DNA from: Rhizobium sophorae
Lineage (GTDB): Bacteria; Pseudomonadota; Alphaproteobacteria; Rhizobiales; Rhizobiaceae
Direction: 5' to 3'
DNA: 64,000 nt
Assembly: GCF_013087515.1 (NCBI RefSeq)
Contig: NZ_JABFCN010000066.1
Span: forward strand, 1 to 64,000
The position numbers and the translations under genes are program-made. Positions 48,799-59,378 of this stretch are shown in pieces (position 1 is the first letter of the stretch; every line of letters begins with the position of its first letter). Under the pieces are notes generated by a model. That model was not told the DNA's origin, ran no database searches, and saw only the letters and a list, made by a program, of their open reading frames with translations.

Positions 48799-48813
48799 TG
48801 TTGCACAGCAACA
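48799..48813. promoter_or_regulatory. Palindrome upstream of phaZ
   Basis: TGTTGC (48799-48804) ACA GCAACA (48808-48813), perfect arms, 98 bases ahead of the phaZ ATG. TTGC/GCAA-type sites are bound by the PHB regulator PhaR (AniA) in other bacteria, so this is a candidate PhaR operator. The rest of the 205-base gap shows no gene. Confidence 0.4.
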
Positions 48814-48840
48814 TGGGCGTACCAGACCCACACAAGAAAT

Positions 48841-48861
48841 GCCGCAGAATTGACCTGCGGC
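48841..48861 (-). terminator. Possible terminator of the FAH-family gene
   Basis: On the minus strand GCCGCAG / CTGCGGC (48861-48855 and 48847-48841) with a 7-base loop, followed by ATTTCTT. The T-tract is imperfect. A 12-base perfect palindrome AAACTTAAGTTT (48878-48889) lies just before it. Confidence 0.5.
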
Positions 48862-48906
48862 ATCATAATCGACCTGAAAACTTAAGTTTCTCAGCAAGAA
48901 GGGTCG

Positions 48907-49749
48907 TTAACGATCCGCTACAAAGGTCTGCTTCTGCGTGCCGAGACCTTCGATGCCGAGTTCGACCACGTCTCCCGCTTTGAGATAGCGCGGCGGCTTG
49001 AGGCCCATGCCGACGCCCGGAGGTGTGCCGGTCGAGATCACGTCACCGGGATGCAGCGACATGAACTGGCTGAGATAGGAAACGAGGAACGCAACCCCGT
49101 AAACCATCGTCTTCGATGAGCCGTTCTGCATCTTCTGGCCGTTGACCGTCAGCCACATGCCGAGGTTCTGCGGTTCCGGAATTTCATCTTTGGTCACGAG
49201 CCAGGGGCCGATCGGGCCAAAGGTGTCGCAGGATTTGCCCTTGGTCCATTGACCGGACCGCTCGGTCTGGAAAGCGCGCTCGGAAACGTCATTGGAGACG
49301 CAATAACCGGCGACATAATCCAGCGCTTCGGCTTCCGTCACATATTTGGCCGTTTTGCCGATGACGACGCCGAGTTCGACTTCCCAATCGGTTTTTTCCG
49401 AACCGCGGGGAATGACGACATTGTCGTTCGGTCCGACGATTGCGGATGTTGCCTTCATGAAGATGATCGGCTCGGGCGGCACGGTCGCACCGGTTTCGGC
49501 AGCGTGATCCGAATAATTCAAGCCGATGCAGATGAACTTGCCAGTGCCCGCGACGCAGGCGCCGATGCGGCCGGGTGCGATTTCCGGAAGGCTCTTCGGA
49601 TCGATCGCCGCTATCTTTGCAAGGCCTGCCGGTCCGATCGCTTCACCGCCGATATCGGCGACATGACCGGAGAGATCGCGGATCTTGCCATCGGCATCGA
49701 GAAGTGCTGGTTTTTCACTGCCGGCTTCGCCAACACGCATCAGCTTCAT
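48907..49749 (-). CDS. Fumarylacetoacetate hydrolase family protein
   Basis: A 280-residue FAH-superfamily enzyme. Metal ligands and core motifs are visible: DWEVELGVVIGK (Glu ligands), VSNDVSERAFQ (Asp), WTKGKSCDTFGPIGP, and HPGDVISTGTPPGVGMG. Members hydrolyse or decarboxylate beta-diketo acids; this subgroup is often named ureidoglycolate lyase or 2,4-diketo-3-deoxy-L-fuconate hydrolase, without proof here. No catabolic genes are adjacent, so the substrate stays open. Confidence 0.9.
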   Translation of the reverse strand: MKLMRVGEAGSEKPALLDADGKIRDLSGHVADIGGEAIGPAGLAKIAAIDPKSLPEIAPGRIGACVAGTGKFICIGLNYSDHAAETGATVPPEPIIFMKATSAIVGPNDNVVIPRGSEKTDWEVELGVVIGKTAKYVTEAEALDYVAGYCVSNDVSERAFQTERSGQWTKGKSCDTFGPIGPWLVTKDEIPEPQNLGMWLTVNGQKMQNGSSKTMVYGVAFLVSYLSQFMSLHPGDVISTGTPPGVGMGLKPPRYLKAGDVVELGIEGLGTQKQTFVADR

Positions 49750-49814
49750 GGAATTTCCTCCTCATCGAAAACGGATTTGCAGCCACCTATGAACGAATTA
49801 TTCATCGGTGTCAT

Positions 49815-49848
49815 TACGGCTTTGCCGGGAAGCGGTACGGCTTTGCCG
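49815..49848. repeat. Direct repeat of 13 bases
   Basis: TACGGCTTTGCCG occurs at 49815-49827 and 49836-49848, 21 bases apart (two helical turns), upstream of the FAH-family start at 49749. It may be a tandem regulator site or part of a repeat element. Confidence 0.45.
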
Positions 49849-49853
49849 CGATT

Positions 49854-49903
49854 CGGATGATTTTCTGCTGAAAACCGCCCCTATCTTTCAGCATCATGCT
49901 CTA
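49854..49903. repeat. RIME-like palindrome
   Basis: Nested arms ATGAT (49857-49861) / ATCAT (49893-49897) and GCTGAAA / TTTCAGC around a short centre, ending GCATCATGCTCTAAA. It touches the 3' end of the glutathionyl-hydroquinone reductase gene, whose stop is at 49894. Confidence 0.6.
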
Positions 49904-50853
49904 AAAATTTCCGCCAGATCCGGGCCGGAGGGAATGATCTTCGTCGGATTGAGGCTTTCGATCGAATAGTAGCCGCGCTTGATGTGATCAAGGTTCACCG
50001 TTTCACCGATGCCCGGCCAATCCAGCATGCGGCGGCAGAAGGCGCGCAGCTTGGCATAGTCGGAAAGCCGGCGCAGATTGCATTTGAAGATGCCGTGATA
50101 GGCGACATCGAAGCGCACCAGCGTCACGAAAAGCCGGATATCACTCTCGGTGGGATGATCGGCGAAGAGAAAAGACCGGCCCTCGAACTGCTGCTCGACC
50201 CAGTCGAGGCAGGAAAAGACATCGGCAAAGGCTTCTTCGTAGGCGGCCTGCGTGGCGGCGAAACCGGCGCGGTAGACGCCGTTGTTGAGCTCAGGATAGA
50301 TGCGGTCGTTGAAAGCATCGATCTCGGTGCGCCTCTCCGCCGGGTAAAGATCGATCGGATTTTTTGCCAGACCGCCGAAGCCGCTGTTCAGCATACGCAG
50401 AATATCGGCGGATTCATTGTTTACGATGGTCTTTTTCTGCATGTCCCAGAGAACCGGCACGGTGGCCCTGCCGGTGAAATCCGACGCCGCCCTGGTATAG
50501 ATTTCATGCATATAGGTCACGCCGTTGACGTGATCCTCGGTCGCGCCGGGATAGTCACCGAAGCGCCAGCCCTGCTTGCCTAGCAGCGGCTCGACAACCG
50601 AGACCGAGATGACGTCTTCCAGGCCCTTGAGCTTACGGCCGATCAGGGTGCGCGAGGCCCAGGGGCAGATATAGGCGACATAGAGATGGTAACGGCCGGC
50701 GCTGGCTGCAAAGCCGCCTTCGCCCGTCGGCCCGGCGCTGCCATCCGGGGTCACCCAATTGCGGAAACTCGAGGTCTGGCGGACGAAGCCGCCCTTTTCG
50801 TCCTTTGCCTGCACGGGCTGCCAGTCTTCCGTCCATTTTCCGTTCACCAGCAT
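49894..50853 (-). CDS. Glutathionyl-hydroquinone reductase (YqjG/ECM4 type)
   Basis: A 319-residue Xi-class glutathione transferase. The active-site Cys is in YICPWASRTLIGRK near residue 56, followed by the GST C-terminal helical domain with FADHPTESDIRLFVTLVRFD. These enzymes reduce glutathionyl-hydroquinones in aromatic and quinone metabolism. GGGAG precedes ATG 50853 (MLVNGKWTEDWQ); an upstream extension is open but has no support. Divergent from the DUF2218 gene. Its stop lies in a palindromic repeat. Confidence 0.92.
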   Translation of the reverse strand: MLVNGKWTEDWQPVQAKDEKGGFVRQTSSFRNWVTPDGSAGPTGEGGFAASAGRYHLYVAYICPWASRTLIGRKLKGLEDVISVSVVEPLLGKQGWRFGDYPGATEDHVNGVTYMHEIYTRAASDFTGRATVPVLWDMQKKTIVNNESADILRMLNSGFGGLAKNPIDLYPAERRTEIDAFNDRIYPELNNGVYRAGFAATQAAYEEAFADVFSCLDWVEQQFEGRSFLFADHPTESDIRLFVTLVRFDVAYHGIFKCNLRRLSDYAKLRAFCRRMLDWPGIGETVNLDHIKRGYYSIESLNPTKIIPSGPDLAEIFRA

Positions 50854-51023
50854 GCGCGACTCCCACAATCGACTGACTGAGCGTTCATTATCCTGCTTCG
50901 ACGCCGGTGTGAGGCCGCTTATATGAAGACAGTCTGTACACCCAAACTGCGACGATGCTGCGCTTGCCAAGTCGGTGACGCAGGAAATATGACTCCGCTA
51001 CACAAGATGACGTGGAGTTCGAA

Positions 51024-51308
51024 ATGCATCTCTCGAAGGCCGTCGTGCGGACCGAACATGCGAGCCGCTACCTGCAGCAGCTCTGCAAACATTGGAGCCA
51101 CAAGTTCAGCGTCGATTTTGATCCTCTGAAGGGCCGGGTGCCGTTCAGCGATACGGCCGAGGTGACGTTTGCGGCCGACGATGCGGCGCTGACCATGACA
51201 CTTTTCGTCGCCGATCCCTCGCAGCAGGAAAGGATGCAGCACGTCATCGACGATCATCTGAAGCGCTTCGCCTTCCGCGAAGAACTCGACATCGTCTGGG
51301 CGGACTAA
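51024..51308 (+). CDS. DUF2218 family protein
   Basis: A 94-residue protein starting MHLSKAVVRTEHASRYLQQLCKHW, matching DUF2218, small proteins of unknown function often encoded near siderophore or metal genes. No such genes are near here. ATG 51024 has GTGGAG six bases ahead; GTG at 51012 would add four residues. The fold probably resembles a two-layer alpha/beta domain. It is followed after 48 bases by a nitroreductase gene. Confidence 0.8.
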   Translation: MHLSKAVVRTEHASRYLQQLCKHWSHKFSVDFDPLKGRVPFSDTAEVTFAADDAALTMTLFVADPSQQERMQHVIDDHLKRFAFREELDIVWAD

Positions 51309-51356
51309 GCGCGTCACCAGCCGAGCCCCGATCCTGCCCCAACCCCTGGAACAAGC

Positions 51357-51956
51357 ATGACGAAGAGCAATCACCGCGAATCCGACTATCCGATCGATTC
51401 GATATTTCTCGACCGCTGGTCGCCGCGCGCATTCACCGGCGAAATCATCGGAGAGGCGCAGTTGCTCAGCCTGCTCGACGCTGCCCATTGGGCGCCGTCT
51501 TCGGCCAACCACCAGCCCTGGCGCTTCATCTATGCGCTCAAAGGTTCAGAGCATTGGGAGAAATTCGTCGCATTGCTCGTCGATTCCAACCAGGAATGGG
51601 CCAGAAACGCGTCGGCCCTGATCTTCGTCGTGTCGCGCACCTTCACCGGCGCTGCCGGCTCCGCCGAGGAAAAGCCGAGCTACACGCATTCCTTCGATGC
51701 CGGTGCGGCATGGGGGCATCTGGCGATCCAGGCGCGCCTCTCCGGCCTTTACGCCCATGGCATGGGCGGCATCAAGCATGAAGAGATCAGGCAGGCTTTT
51801 GCCATTCCCGAGGGATACCGGGTCGAAGCAGGCGTCGCCATCGGCCGCCTGGCCGACAAGAGCGTTCTTTCCGAACGCAATCAGGCGCGCGAATTCCCCA
51901 GCCAGCGCAAGCCGCTCTCCGAGGTCGCCTTCAACGGCTGCTTCGTCGCGAATTGA
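51357..51956 (+). CDS. Nitroreductase family protein
   Basis: A 199-residue FMN-dependent nitroreductase-fold oxidoreductase. The FMN-binding region RRSPRAF-like DRWSPRAFTGEII and the AAHWAPSSANHQPWRF motif near 42-57 are characteristic, with GMGGIKHEEIRQAF in the second half. It could reduce nitroaromatics or quinones; the natural substrate is not evident. No membrane or signal sequences. Convergent with gyrB. Confidence 0.9.
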   Translation: MTKSNHRESDYPIDSIFLDRWSPRAFTGEIIGEAQLLSLLDAAHWAPSSANHQPWRFIYALKGSEHWEKFVALLVDSNQEWARNASALIFVVSRTFTGAAGSAEEKPSYTHSFDAGAAWGHLAIQARLSGLYAHGMGGIKHEEIRQAFAIPEGYRVEAGVAIGRLADKSVLSERNQAREFPSQRKPLSEVAFNGCFVAN

Positions 51957-51989
51957 GCGAAGCCGAAGGCCAAGCACATACCGGGCAAA

Positions 51990-52018
51990 CGAAAGCCCGC
52001 CATCCTAGAGATAGCGGG
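51990..52018 (-). terminator. Intrinsic terminator of gyrB
   Basis: Minus-strand stem CCCGCTATC / GATGGCGGG (52018-52010 and 52004-51996, one G-U pair), loop TCTAG, followed by CTTTCGTTT. It sits 24 bases past the gyrB stop. Confidence 0.75.
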
Positions 52019-52041
52019 GCCACTTATTTCTGAAATATCAA

Positions 52042-54612
<2,571 letters not shown>

Positions 54613-54990
54613 TTATGACGCTTTTCCGTCGCCTTTACCGCCATTTTCTAGAAGAGCCGATAGCCGGCCTATCTCTGCACTGTCAAGGTTGCGAATCCGA
54701 CGGGCCAGCCGGTTGGCAAATTCGGTATATTCGGGGGGCAGGCCGGAGGTGTCGATCACGACGCGCGGGTCCGAAGAGCGGGCGAGCAGGAACAGTTCCT
54801 CGGCCTCATCCCAGATGATGTTGAAATAGCCGGCGATGCGCTGCAGCAGGTCGAATGTCGGCAAACCACGCTTTCCATGTTCGAGCGCCGAGAGATAGGC
54901 GGGAGAAACATTCAGCGCTTCCGCCATCTCTTTCTGCGACACGCCCTTGCGCGCCCGCAACCTGCGAACTGCCTCTCCGAAGGGTGTCAT
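54613..54990 (-). CDS. XRE-family helix-turn-helix regulator
   Basis: A 125-residue DNA-binding protein. The N-terminal 60 residues form a lambda-repressor-type HTH (KGVSQKEMAEALNVSPAYLSALEHGKRG). The C-terminal half (DPRVVIDTSGLPPEYTEFANRLARRI) is a short conserved helical extension without ligand-domain features. Overlaps the Smr gene by four bases, suggesting one transcript with Smr, MltA and Tim44-like genes. Target unknown. Confidence 0.88.
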   Translation of the reverse strand: MTPFGEAVRRLRARKGVSQKEMAEALNVSPAYLSALEHGKRGLPTFDLLQRIAGYFNIIWDEAEELFLLARSSDPRVVIDTSGLPPEYTEFANRLARRIRNLDSAEIGRLSALLENGGKGDGKAS

Positions 54991-55553
54991 GGCCTTTCCC
55001 CATGCCGCCGCGACAGGCGAATGTAGAGCGCGCCCTCACCGCCATGATGCTGTGCGGCCGACTCATAGGAGGAGATCAGGTAGCGGAATTCCGGCTTCGA
55101 GAACCAGAGAGGCACTGCCCGTTTCAGCGCGCCGTCGCTGCCCATCGAGCTGCCCTTGCCCGTGATCACGAGCACATGGCGCATGCCGCGCTCGTGGGCG
55201 CGGATCAGGAAATCGAGAAGGATGGCATGAGCCTCGCTCTGCACCAACCCGTGCAGGTCGATCCGCGCTTCAAGCGCCAGCCGACCCTTGGCGATCTTCC
55301 GTTTGACCGGCTTTTCCAGCGGATGATGCACCCCGGCCGACGGCTTTGCCATTGACGATGCCGTCGGCTGCAGCGGCATGGATGTGGCGGGCGTCTGCTT
55401 TTCCTGCTCCCGTTCGGCTGCCGCTTCGGCTTCGGCAAGAAAGGCATCGAGTTCGGTCAACGCCCCCGCCTTGCCGGGCATCGGCCGCGTGCTGCGGGCG
55501 ACCTTGCCCCAGAGGATCCTCTCATCCGCACTCAGCTTACGATCCCTGGCCAT
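54987..55553 (-). CDS. Smr/MutS2-domain protein
   Basis: A 188-residue protein with a C-terminal Smr domain (about 95-185). The motifs DLHGLVQSEAHAILLDFL and the conserved VLVITGKGSSMGSDGALKRAVPLWF agree with Smr endonuclease-like domains. The N-terminal 90 residues are low-complexity and charged. Smr proteins act on nucleic acids, in some cases in ribosome rescue. One base overlap with mltA upstream and four with the XRE gene downstream. Confidence 0.9.
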   Translation of the reverse strand: MARDRKLSADERILWGKVARSTRPMPGKAGALTELDAFLAEAEAAAEREQEKQTPATSMPLQPTASSMAKPSAGVHHPLEKPVKRKIAKGRLALEARIDLHGLVQSEAHAILLDFLIRAHERGMRHVLVITGKGSSMGSDGALKRAVPLWFSKPEFRYLISSYESAAQHHGGEGALYIRLSRRHGERP

Positions 55554-56671
55554 CAGTCGAATCTTCCGGCAGCGGCATTGGGAATGAGGATGGCGAAATC
55601 GGCCTCGTTGCGGACAGTGCCGGCACCTTCCCCGGCCATGTCCCCCGAGCCGGTGAAGATATCCCCGCGCGCCGGCCCGACGATCGCCGAACCGGTATCG
55701 AGCGCCAGCATCAGCCGGCGGAACGGCCGGCCCTGGTCGAGATGGGTGAGGCTTTCGGCGCGAATGAAAAACGGAAAGCCGAAGGTATGGATCATCCGGT
55801 CGACCGCAAGCGCGCGCCCGGCGAGAAGCGGAACCTTGGCGGCCGCGACCGGACCGGCCTGCGGATCGGCAACCGGTGCATCACGGAAGAAAATATAAGA
55901 ACGGTTATGCCATAACACTTCATCGACGCGCTCGGGATTGCGCGCCAGCCAGGCACGGATCGCCTGCATCGAAATCTCCACCCGGTCGATCTCGCCGCGC
56001 TCGATCAGCAGCTTGCCGATCGCCGAGAAAGCGTGGCCGGCCTTCGCGGCATAGGTGATGCGGCCGATACGACCATCCTTATAACGCAGGCGGGCAGCAC
56101 CTTGCACATGCACGAAGAAGACATCGACCTTCGACTTCGCCCAGGCGATTTCGAGGCCGCGGCCCTCGAGAAATCCCTGATCGATGGCGCGGCGGTCCGG
56201 ATAGGCAGTGACGTGGCCCTCATGCAGACGGCCGAAAGCATAGACCTTGTCGAGCTCGGCGGGGCGATTGGCATCGTGGAGATCGATCAGATCGTCCGGA
56301 CGCCGGTAGAAAGGAAAACGGAAAATTTCGTCCGGCCGCTCAGACACGTCGATATCAGGTTCGTAGAAGGCGGTGACGAAGCCGGAATTGCCATCCTTGC
56401 GGCGAATCAGAAATGGCCGACAGTGCGTCTCGAAAAAGGCGCGCGCCGACGCCGGAGATGACGGGGTGAAATCTTCGGCGGCGACGAGAAGCGGAAGCAG
56501 GTCCTCCGAGCTCAGGCCGAGCGATCCGGTGCGGTACGGTTTGACATCGGTGATCTGCCGCCGGCAGCTTCGCATCACTTCAAAAAGGCCAGAGGGATCA
56601 TCATCCTTCCAGCCTTCCAGAGTGTCGAAGCTTACGGCCTGCAGGACGAAGTCCGATGCGTGGTCACTCAT
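55553..56671 (-). CDS. mltA: Lytic transglycosylase MltA domain protein
   Basis: A 372-residue MltA-type murein transglycosylase. The MltA barrel (about 85-260) includes GFVTAFYEPDIDVS and the C-terminal 3D domain contains the catalytic Asp pattern (LALDTGSAIVGPARGDIFTG). No signal peptide or lipobox is visible from either possible start, which is unusual for a periplasmic enzyme. It overlaps the Tim44-like gene by eight bases. The ATG is MSDHASDF, inside the end of that gene. Confidence 0.88.
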   Translation of the reverse strand: MSDHASDFVLQAVSFDTLEGWKDDDPSGLFEVMRSCRRQITDVKPYRTGSLGLSSEDLLPLLVAAEDFTPSSPASARAFFETHCRPFLIRRKDGNSGFVTAFYEPDIDVSERPDEIFRFPFYRRPDDLIDLHDANRPAELDKVYAFGRLHEGHVTAYPDRRAIDQGFLEGRGLEIAWAKSKVDVFFVHVQGAARLRYKDGRIGRITYAAKAGHAFSAIGKLLIERGEIDRVEISMQAIRAWLARNPERVDEVLWHNRSYIFFRDAPVADPQAGPVAAAKVPLLAGRALAVDRMIHTFGFPFFIRAESLTHLDQGRPFRRLMLALDTGSAIVGPARGDIFTGSGDMAGEGAGTVRNEADFAILIPNAAAGRFD

Positions 56672-57368
56672 GTTCCGATTCGGTCGCCACGAGTTTCCAG
56701 TTCGGATCGCGCGAACGGGTGTCGCGAGCAAAGGTCCAGACGTCGTTGACCTCGGCGACGTTTTCGGCGTCGCCTTCGATCAGCACATCCGCCTTGTCGT
56801 AGGTGGCCGATATCAGCTGGCTGGCGATGCGCACGGTGATCTGCGCTTCGCTGCCCTTCGTCTCCGCATGGGTGATTTCGGCCTTGTCGATGCCGACGAA
56901 AGTCGACTTCACCTTCTCGCCCCGGGCTTCGCGCTCACCGATCGCCGCATCGAAGCCGTCATAGACTTCGCGAGACAGCAAGTTCTTCAGCGTTTTCCGG
57001 TCGCCATCCGCATAGGCCATGACGATCATCTCGTAAGCCATGCGGGCGCCGTTCAGAAACTCCTTCGGGCTGAAGGCGGGATCGGCCTTGTTCAGCGCAC
57101 GCAGCGATTCGTTGAGCGGCGTTCCGGGCGCCGCGAAAGCATCGATGGCGGCGAAGCGATCCTCATCCTCCGTCGTCGCATCGCGCCGCGGCAGCGTCAC
57201 GACCTTGCCGGCATCGGCGGCTTCGGCCGGAGCCGCATCCCGCGGCGTATAGAGATCGCGCGGCGGCTTCTCATTTCCTGTACGGCGCCCGAGCACGGAG
57301 CGGAGCTGAAAGAAAATCAGGACAGCCGCCACCAGGAAAAATAATGTGATGAAGTCGTTCGAACTCAT
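56664..57368 (-). CDS. Tim44-like domain protein
   Basis: A 234-residue protein. An N-terminal membrane helix (FITLFFLVAAVLIFFQL, about residues 7-25) is followed by a basic, disordered linker and a C-terminal Tim44/MRPL45-type domain (about 95-232), the fold that in mitochondria tethers the import motor to the membrane. The alphaproteobacterial version (TimA) is an inner-membrane protein of unproven role. First gene of a minus-strand operon with mltA, smr and XRE; divergent from fxsA and secB. Confidence 0.9.
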   Translation of the reverse strand: MSSNDFITLFFLVAAVLIFFQLRSVLGRRTGNEKPPRDLYTPRDAAPAEAADAGKVVTLPRRDATTEDEDRFAAIDAFAAPGTPLNESLRALNKADPAFSPKEFLNGARMAYEMIVMAYADGDRKTLKNLLSREVYDGFDAAIGEREARGEKVKSTFVGIDKAEITHAETKGSEAQITVRIASQLISATYDKADVLIEGDAENVAEVNDVWTFARDTRSRDPNWKLVATESEHE

Positions 57369-57490
57369 ATCGTATCGCAGCCGCCGTTAACATCTCTGAT
57401 TTGTACTCCCATATAGTCTGCCTATACAGATGATTCAAATGATGGCTGGCATCTTCGCCGGCGCCAAGAGGAGACCGGCGAGCCCGGGAC

Positions 57491-58006
57491 ATGACCGACA
57501 TGCGTTTTTCGATCCTGCCAGCCTTCATTCTGCTGCTGCCGCTCGCCGAAATTGCCGGTTTCGTCGTCGTCGGCCAGGCTATCGGATTGTGGCTGACGCT
57601 GGCGCTCGTCATGCTGGGTTTCGTTCTCGGCGTGGTTCTGCTGCGCCGGCAGGGCATCGGTATTTTGCGCCGCATGTCGAGCGAAGGACGAAACGGGGTG
57701 ATGCCGGGCCGCGACCTGCTGCGGCCGGCGATGAACGTCATCGCGTCGCTGCTCCTGATCATTCCCGGCTTCCTGTCCGATATCATCGCGATCCTCATTC
57801 TCATTCCGCCGGTGCGCGATCTCGTCTGGCGGGCGATCGCCAAACGCTTCGTCGTCGTCAATGCCAGGGGCGGCTCTTCCTCGCGTCCGCAGCCCGATTT
57901 CCGCGACCGCAAGCCGAACTCGAAGGTGGTCGATCTCGACGAGGAGGACTATCATAGAGAGCCGGACCGCAACTCGCCGTGGTCTGGCAAGCATCTTAGC
58001 GATTGA
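57491..58006 (+). CDS. fxsA: FxsA family membrane protein
   Basis: A 171-residue cytoplasmic-membrane protein with three or four hydrophobic helices in the first 115 residues (LPAFILLLPLAEIAGFVV, LTLALVMLGFVLGVVLL, NVIASLLLIIPGFLSDIIAIL) and a charged C-terminal tail. The GRDLLRP and IIPGFLSD motifs are typical of FxsA, which in E. coli relieves phage T7 F-exclusion when overproduced. Two tandem ATGs (57491, 57500) are possible. SecB follows after about 100 bases. Confidence 0.9.
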   Translation: MTDMRFSILPAFILLLPLAEIAGFVVVGQAIGLWLTLALVMLGFVLGVVLLRRQGIGILRRMSSEGRNGVMPGRDLLRPAMNVIASLLLIIPGFLSDIIAILILIPPVRDLVWRAIAKRFVVVNARGGSSSRPQPDFRDRKPNSKVVDLDEEDYHREPDRNSPWSGKHLSD

Positions 58007-58107
58007 GGCACTGTGGCTGATCAACCGGGCCAAGCGCCCAGGGTTGTAAGCCCTTCCCTGAAATGTTAGATGGCGGCACCATTCCCATGCCCCTCGAGGA
58101 AAAGCCA

Positions 58108-58590
58108 ATGGCAGACGATAACAACAGCAACGGTGCGGCCAACCCCACCCTTTCGATCCTTGCGCAATATACCAAGGATCTGTCCTTCGAAAATCCGGGT
58201 GCTCCGCGTTCGCTGCAGGCCCGCGACAAGGCGCCGACGATCAATATCAATGTGAATGTCAACGCCAACCCGCTTTCCGATACGGATTTCGATGTCGTGC
58301 TGTCGCTGAATGCCGAAGCCAAGGACGGCGACAAGACGGTTTTCCATGCCGAACTCACCTATGGCGGCGTTTTCCGCGTTGCCGGTTTCCCGCAGGAACA
58401 CATGCTTCCGGTTCTCTTCATCGAGTGCCCGCGCATGCTCTTCCCCTTCGCCCGTCAGATCATCGCCGACGTCACCCGCAACGGTGGTTTCCCGCCACTG
58501 ATGATCGACCCGATCGATTTCACGCAAATGTTCGCTCAGCGCGTTGCCGAAGAACAGGCCCGCGCCAAGGTTCAGGCCGTTCCGAACTGA
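58108..58590 (+). CDS. secB: Protein-export chaperone SecB
   Basis: A 160-residue tetrameric chaperone that keeps preproteins unfolded and delivers them to SecA. Core motifs [16 protein letters not shown], and [37 protein letters not shown] are complete. ATG 58108 follows GAGGAAAAG. Slightly longer than E. coli SecB (155) with an Asn-rich N-terminus typical of rhizobia. Ends at a strong terminator. Confidence 0.97.
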   Translation: MADDNNSNGAANPTLSILAQYTKDLSFENPGAPRSLQARDKAPTININVNVNANPLSDTDFDVVLSLNAEAKDGDKTVFHAELTYGGVFRVAGFPQEHMLPVLFIECPRMLFPFARQIIADVTRNGGFPPLMIDPIDFTQMFAQRVAEEQARAKVQAVPN

Positions 58591-58616
58591 CGGCTCTTTC
58601 CTGTCTGAAATGCGGA

Positions 58617-58641
58617 TGCCCGGGCTGGTCCCGGGCATTTT
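58617..58641 (+). terminator. Intrinsic terminator of secB
   Basis: Perfect 8-base stem TGCCCGGG (58617-58624) / CCCGGGCA (58630-58637), loop CTGGT, then TTTT. Convergent dnaQ ends 15 bases further. Confidence 0.9.
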
Positions 58642-58655
58642 CAATTGAAGACGGT

Positions 58656-59378
58656 TTAATCGAGGTTGGCGTATTTCGCCCAGACGCTTTTTTCACCGAG
58701 CTTGGCGACGAGCGCCTCATGCGCCTGCTCCTCGGATTGGCTGAGGCGCGGGGCGATCGGCCGGGGCCGCTCGAGCACGGCGGCAATTACCACGTCATCT
58801 TCCATCCCCGCCTCACCGCGAGCTGCCTGGTTGGATTTGCCGGCCATGCCGAGGCCGAGCGCCGCCTGCCTGCCGCCGATCATCTCGATATAGACTTCGG
58901 CAAGCAGTTCGGAGTCGAGCAGCGCGCCGTGTTTGGTGCGGTGCGAATTATCGATACCGTAGCGCCGGCAGAGCGCATCGAGCGAATTCGGCCCCATCGG
59001 ATGTTTGCGGCGCGCCATCGACAGGGTATCGAGCACCCGTTCCGGCAGGATTGGCGGCAAACCGATTCGCGCGAATTCCGCGTTGATGAAGCCCATATCG
59101 AAGGTGGCGTTATGGGCAATCCACTTCGCATCGCCGAAGAAGGTAAGGATTTGTTCGGCGACGTCCGCGAAAGGCTTCTTGTCCTTCAGGAATTCATCGG
59201 TGATGCCATGCACGGCGAGCGCATCGGGATGAACCTTCTGATCTCCAGGATTGATGAAGATATGGATCGTGTTGCCCGTGGGGAAATGATTGAAGAGCTC
59301 GATGCCGCCGATTTCGATGATGCGATCGGCGCGGTTGTCGAGGCCGGTGGTTTCCGTATCGAAGATGATCTCACGCAT
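58656..59378 (-). CDS. dnaQ: DNA polymerase III epsilon subunit
   Basis: A 240-residue DEDDh proofreading exonuclease of the replicase. Exo I FDTETTGLD at 5-13, Exo II HNATFDMGFINAEF near 95, Exo III HGALLDSELLAEVY near 160 are intact. A C-terminal linker for the alpha subunit follows. ATG 59378 overlaps the end of coaE by eight bases. A conserved origin-proximal gene in Alphaproteobacteria. Confidence 0.96.
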   Translation of the reverse strand: MREIIFDTETTGLDNRADRIIEIGGIELFNHFPTGNTIHIFINPGDQKVHPDALAVHGITDEFLKDKKPFADVAEQILTFFGDAKWIAHNATFDMGFINAEFARIGLPPILPERVLDTLSMARRKHPMGPNSLDALCRRYGIDNSHRTKHGALLDSELLAEVYIEMIGGRQAALGLGMAGKSNQAARGEAGMEDDVVIAAVLERPRPIAPRLSQSEEQAHEALVAKLGEKSVWAKYANLD

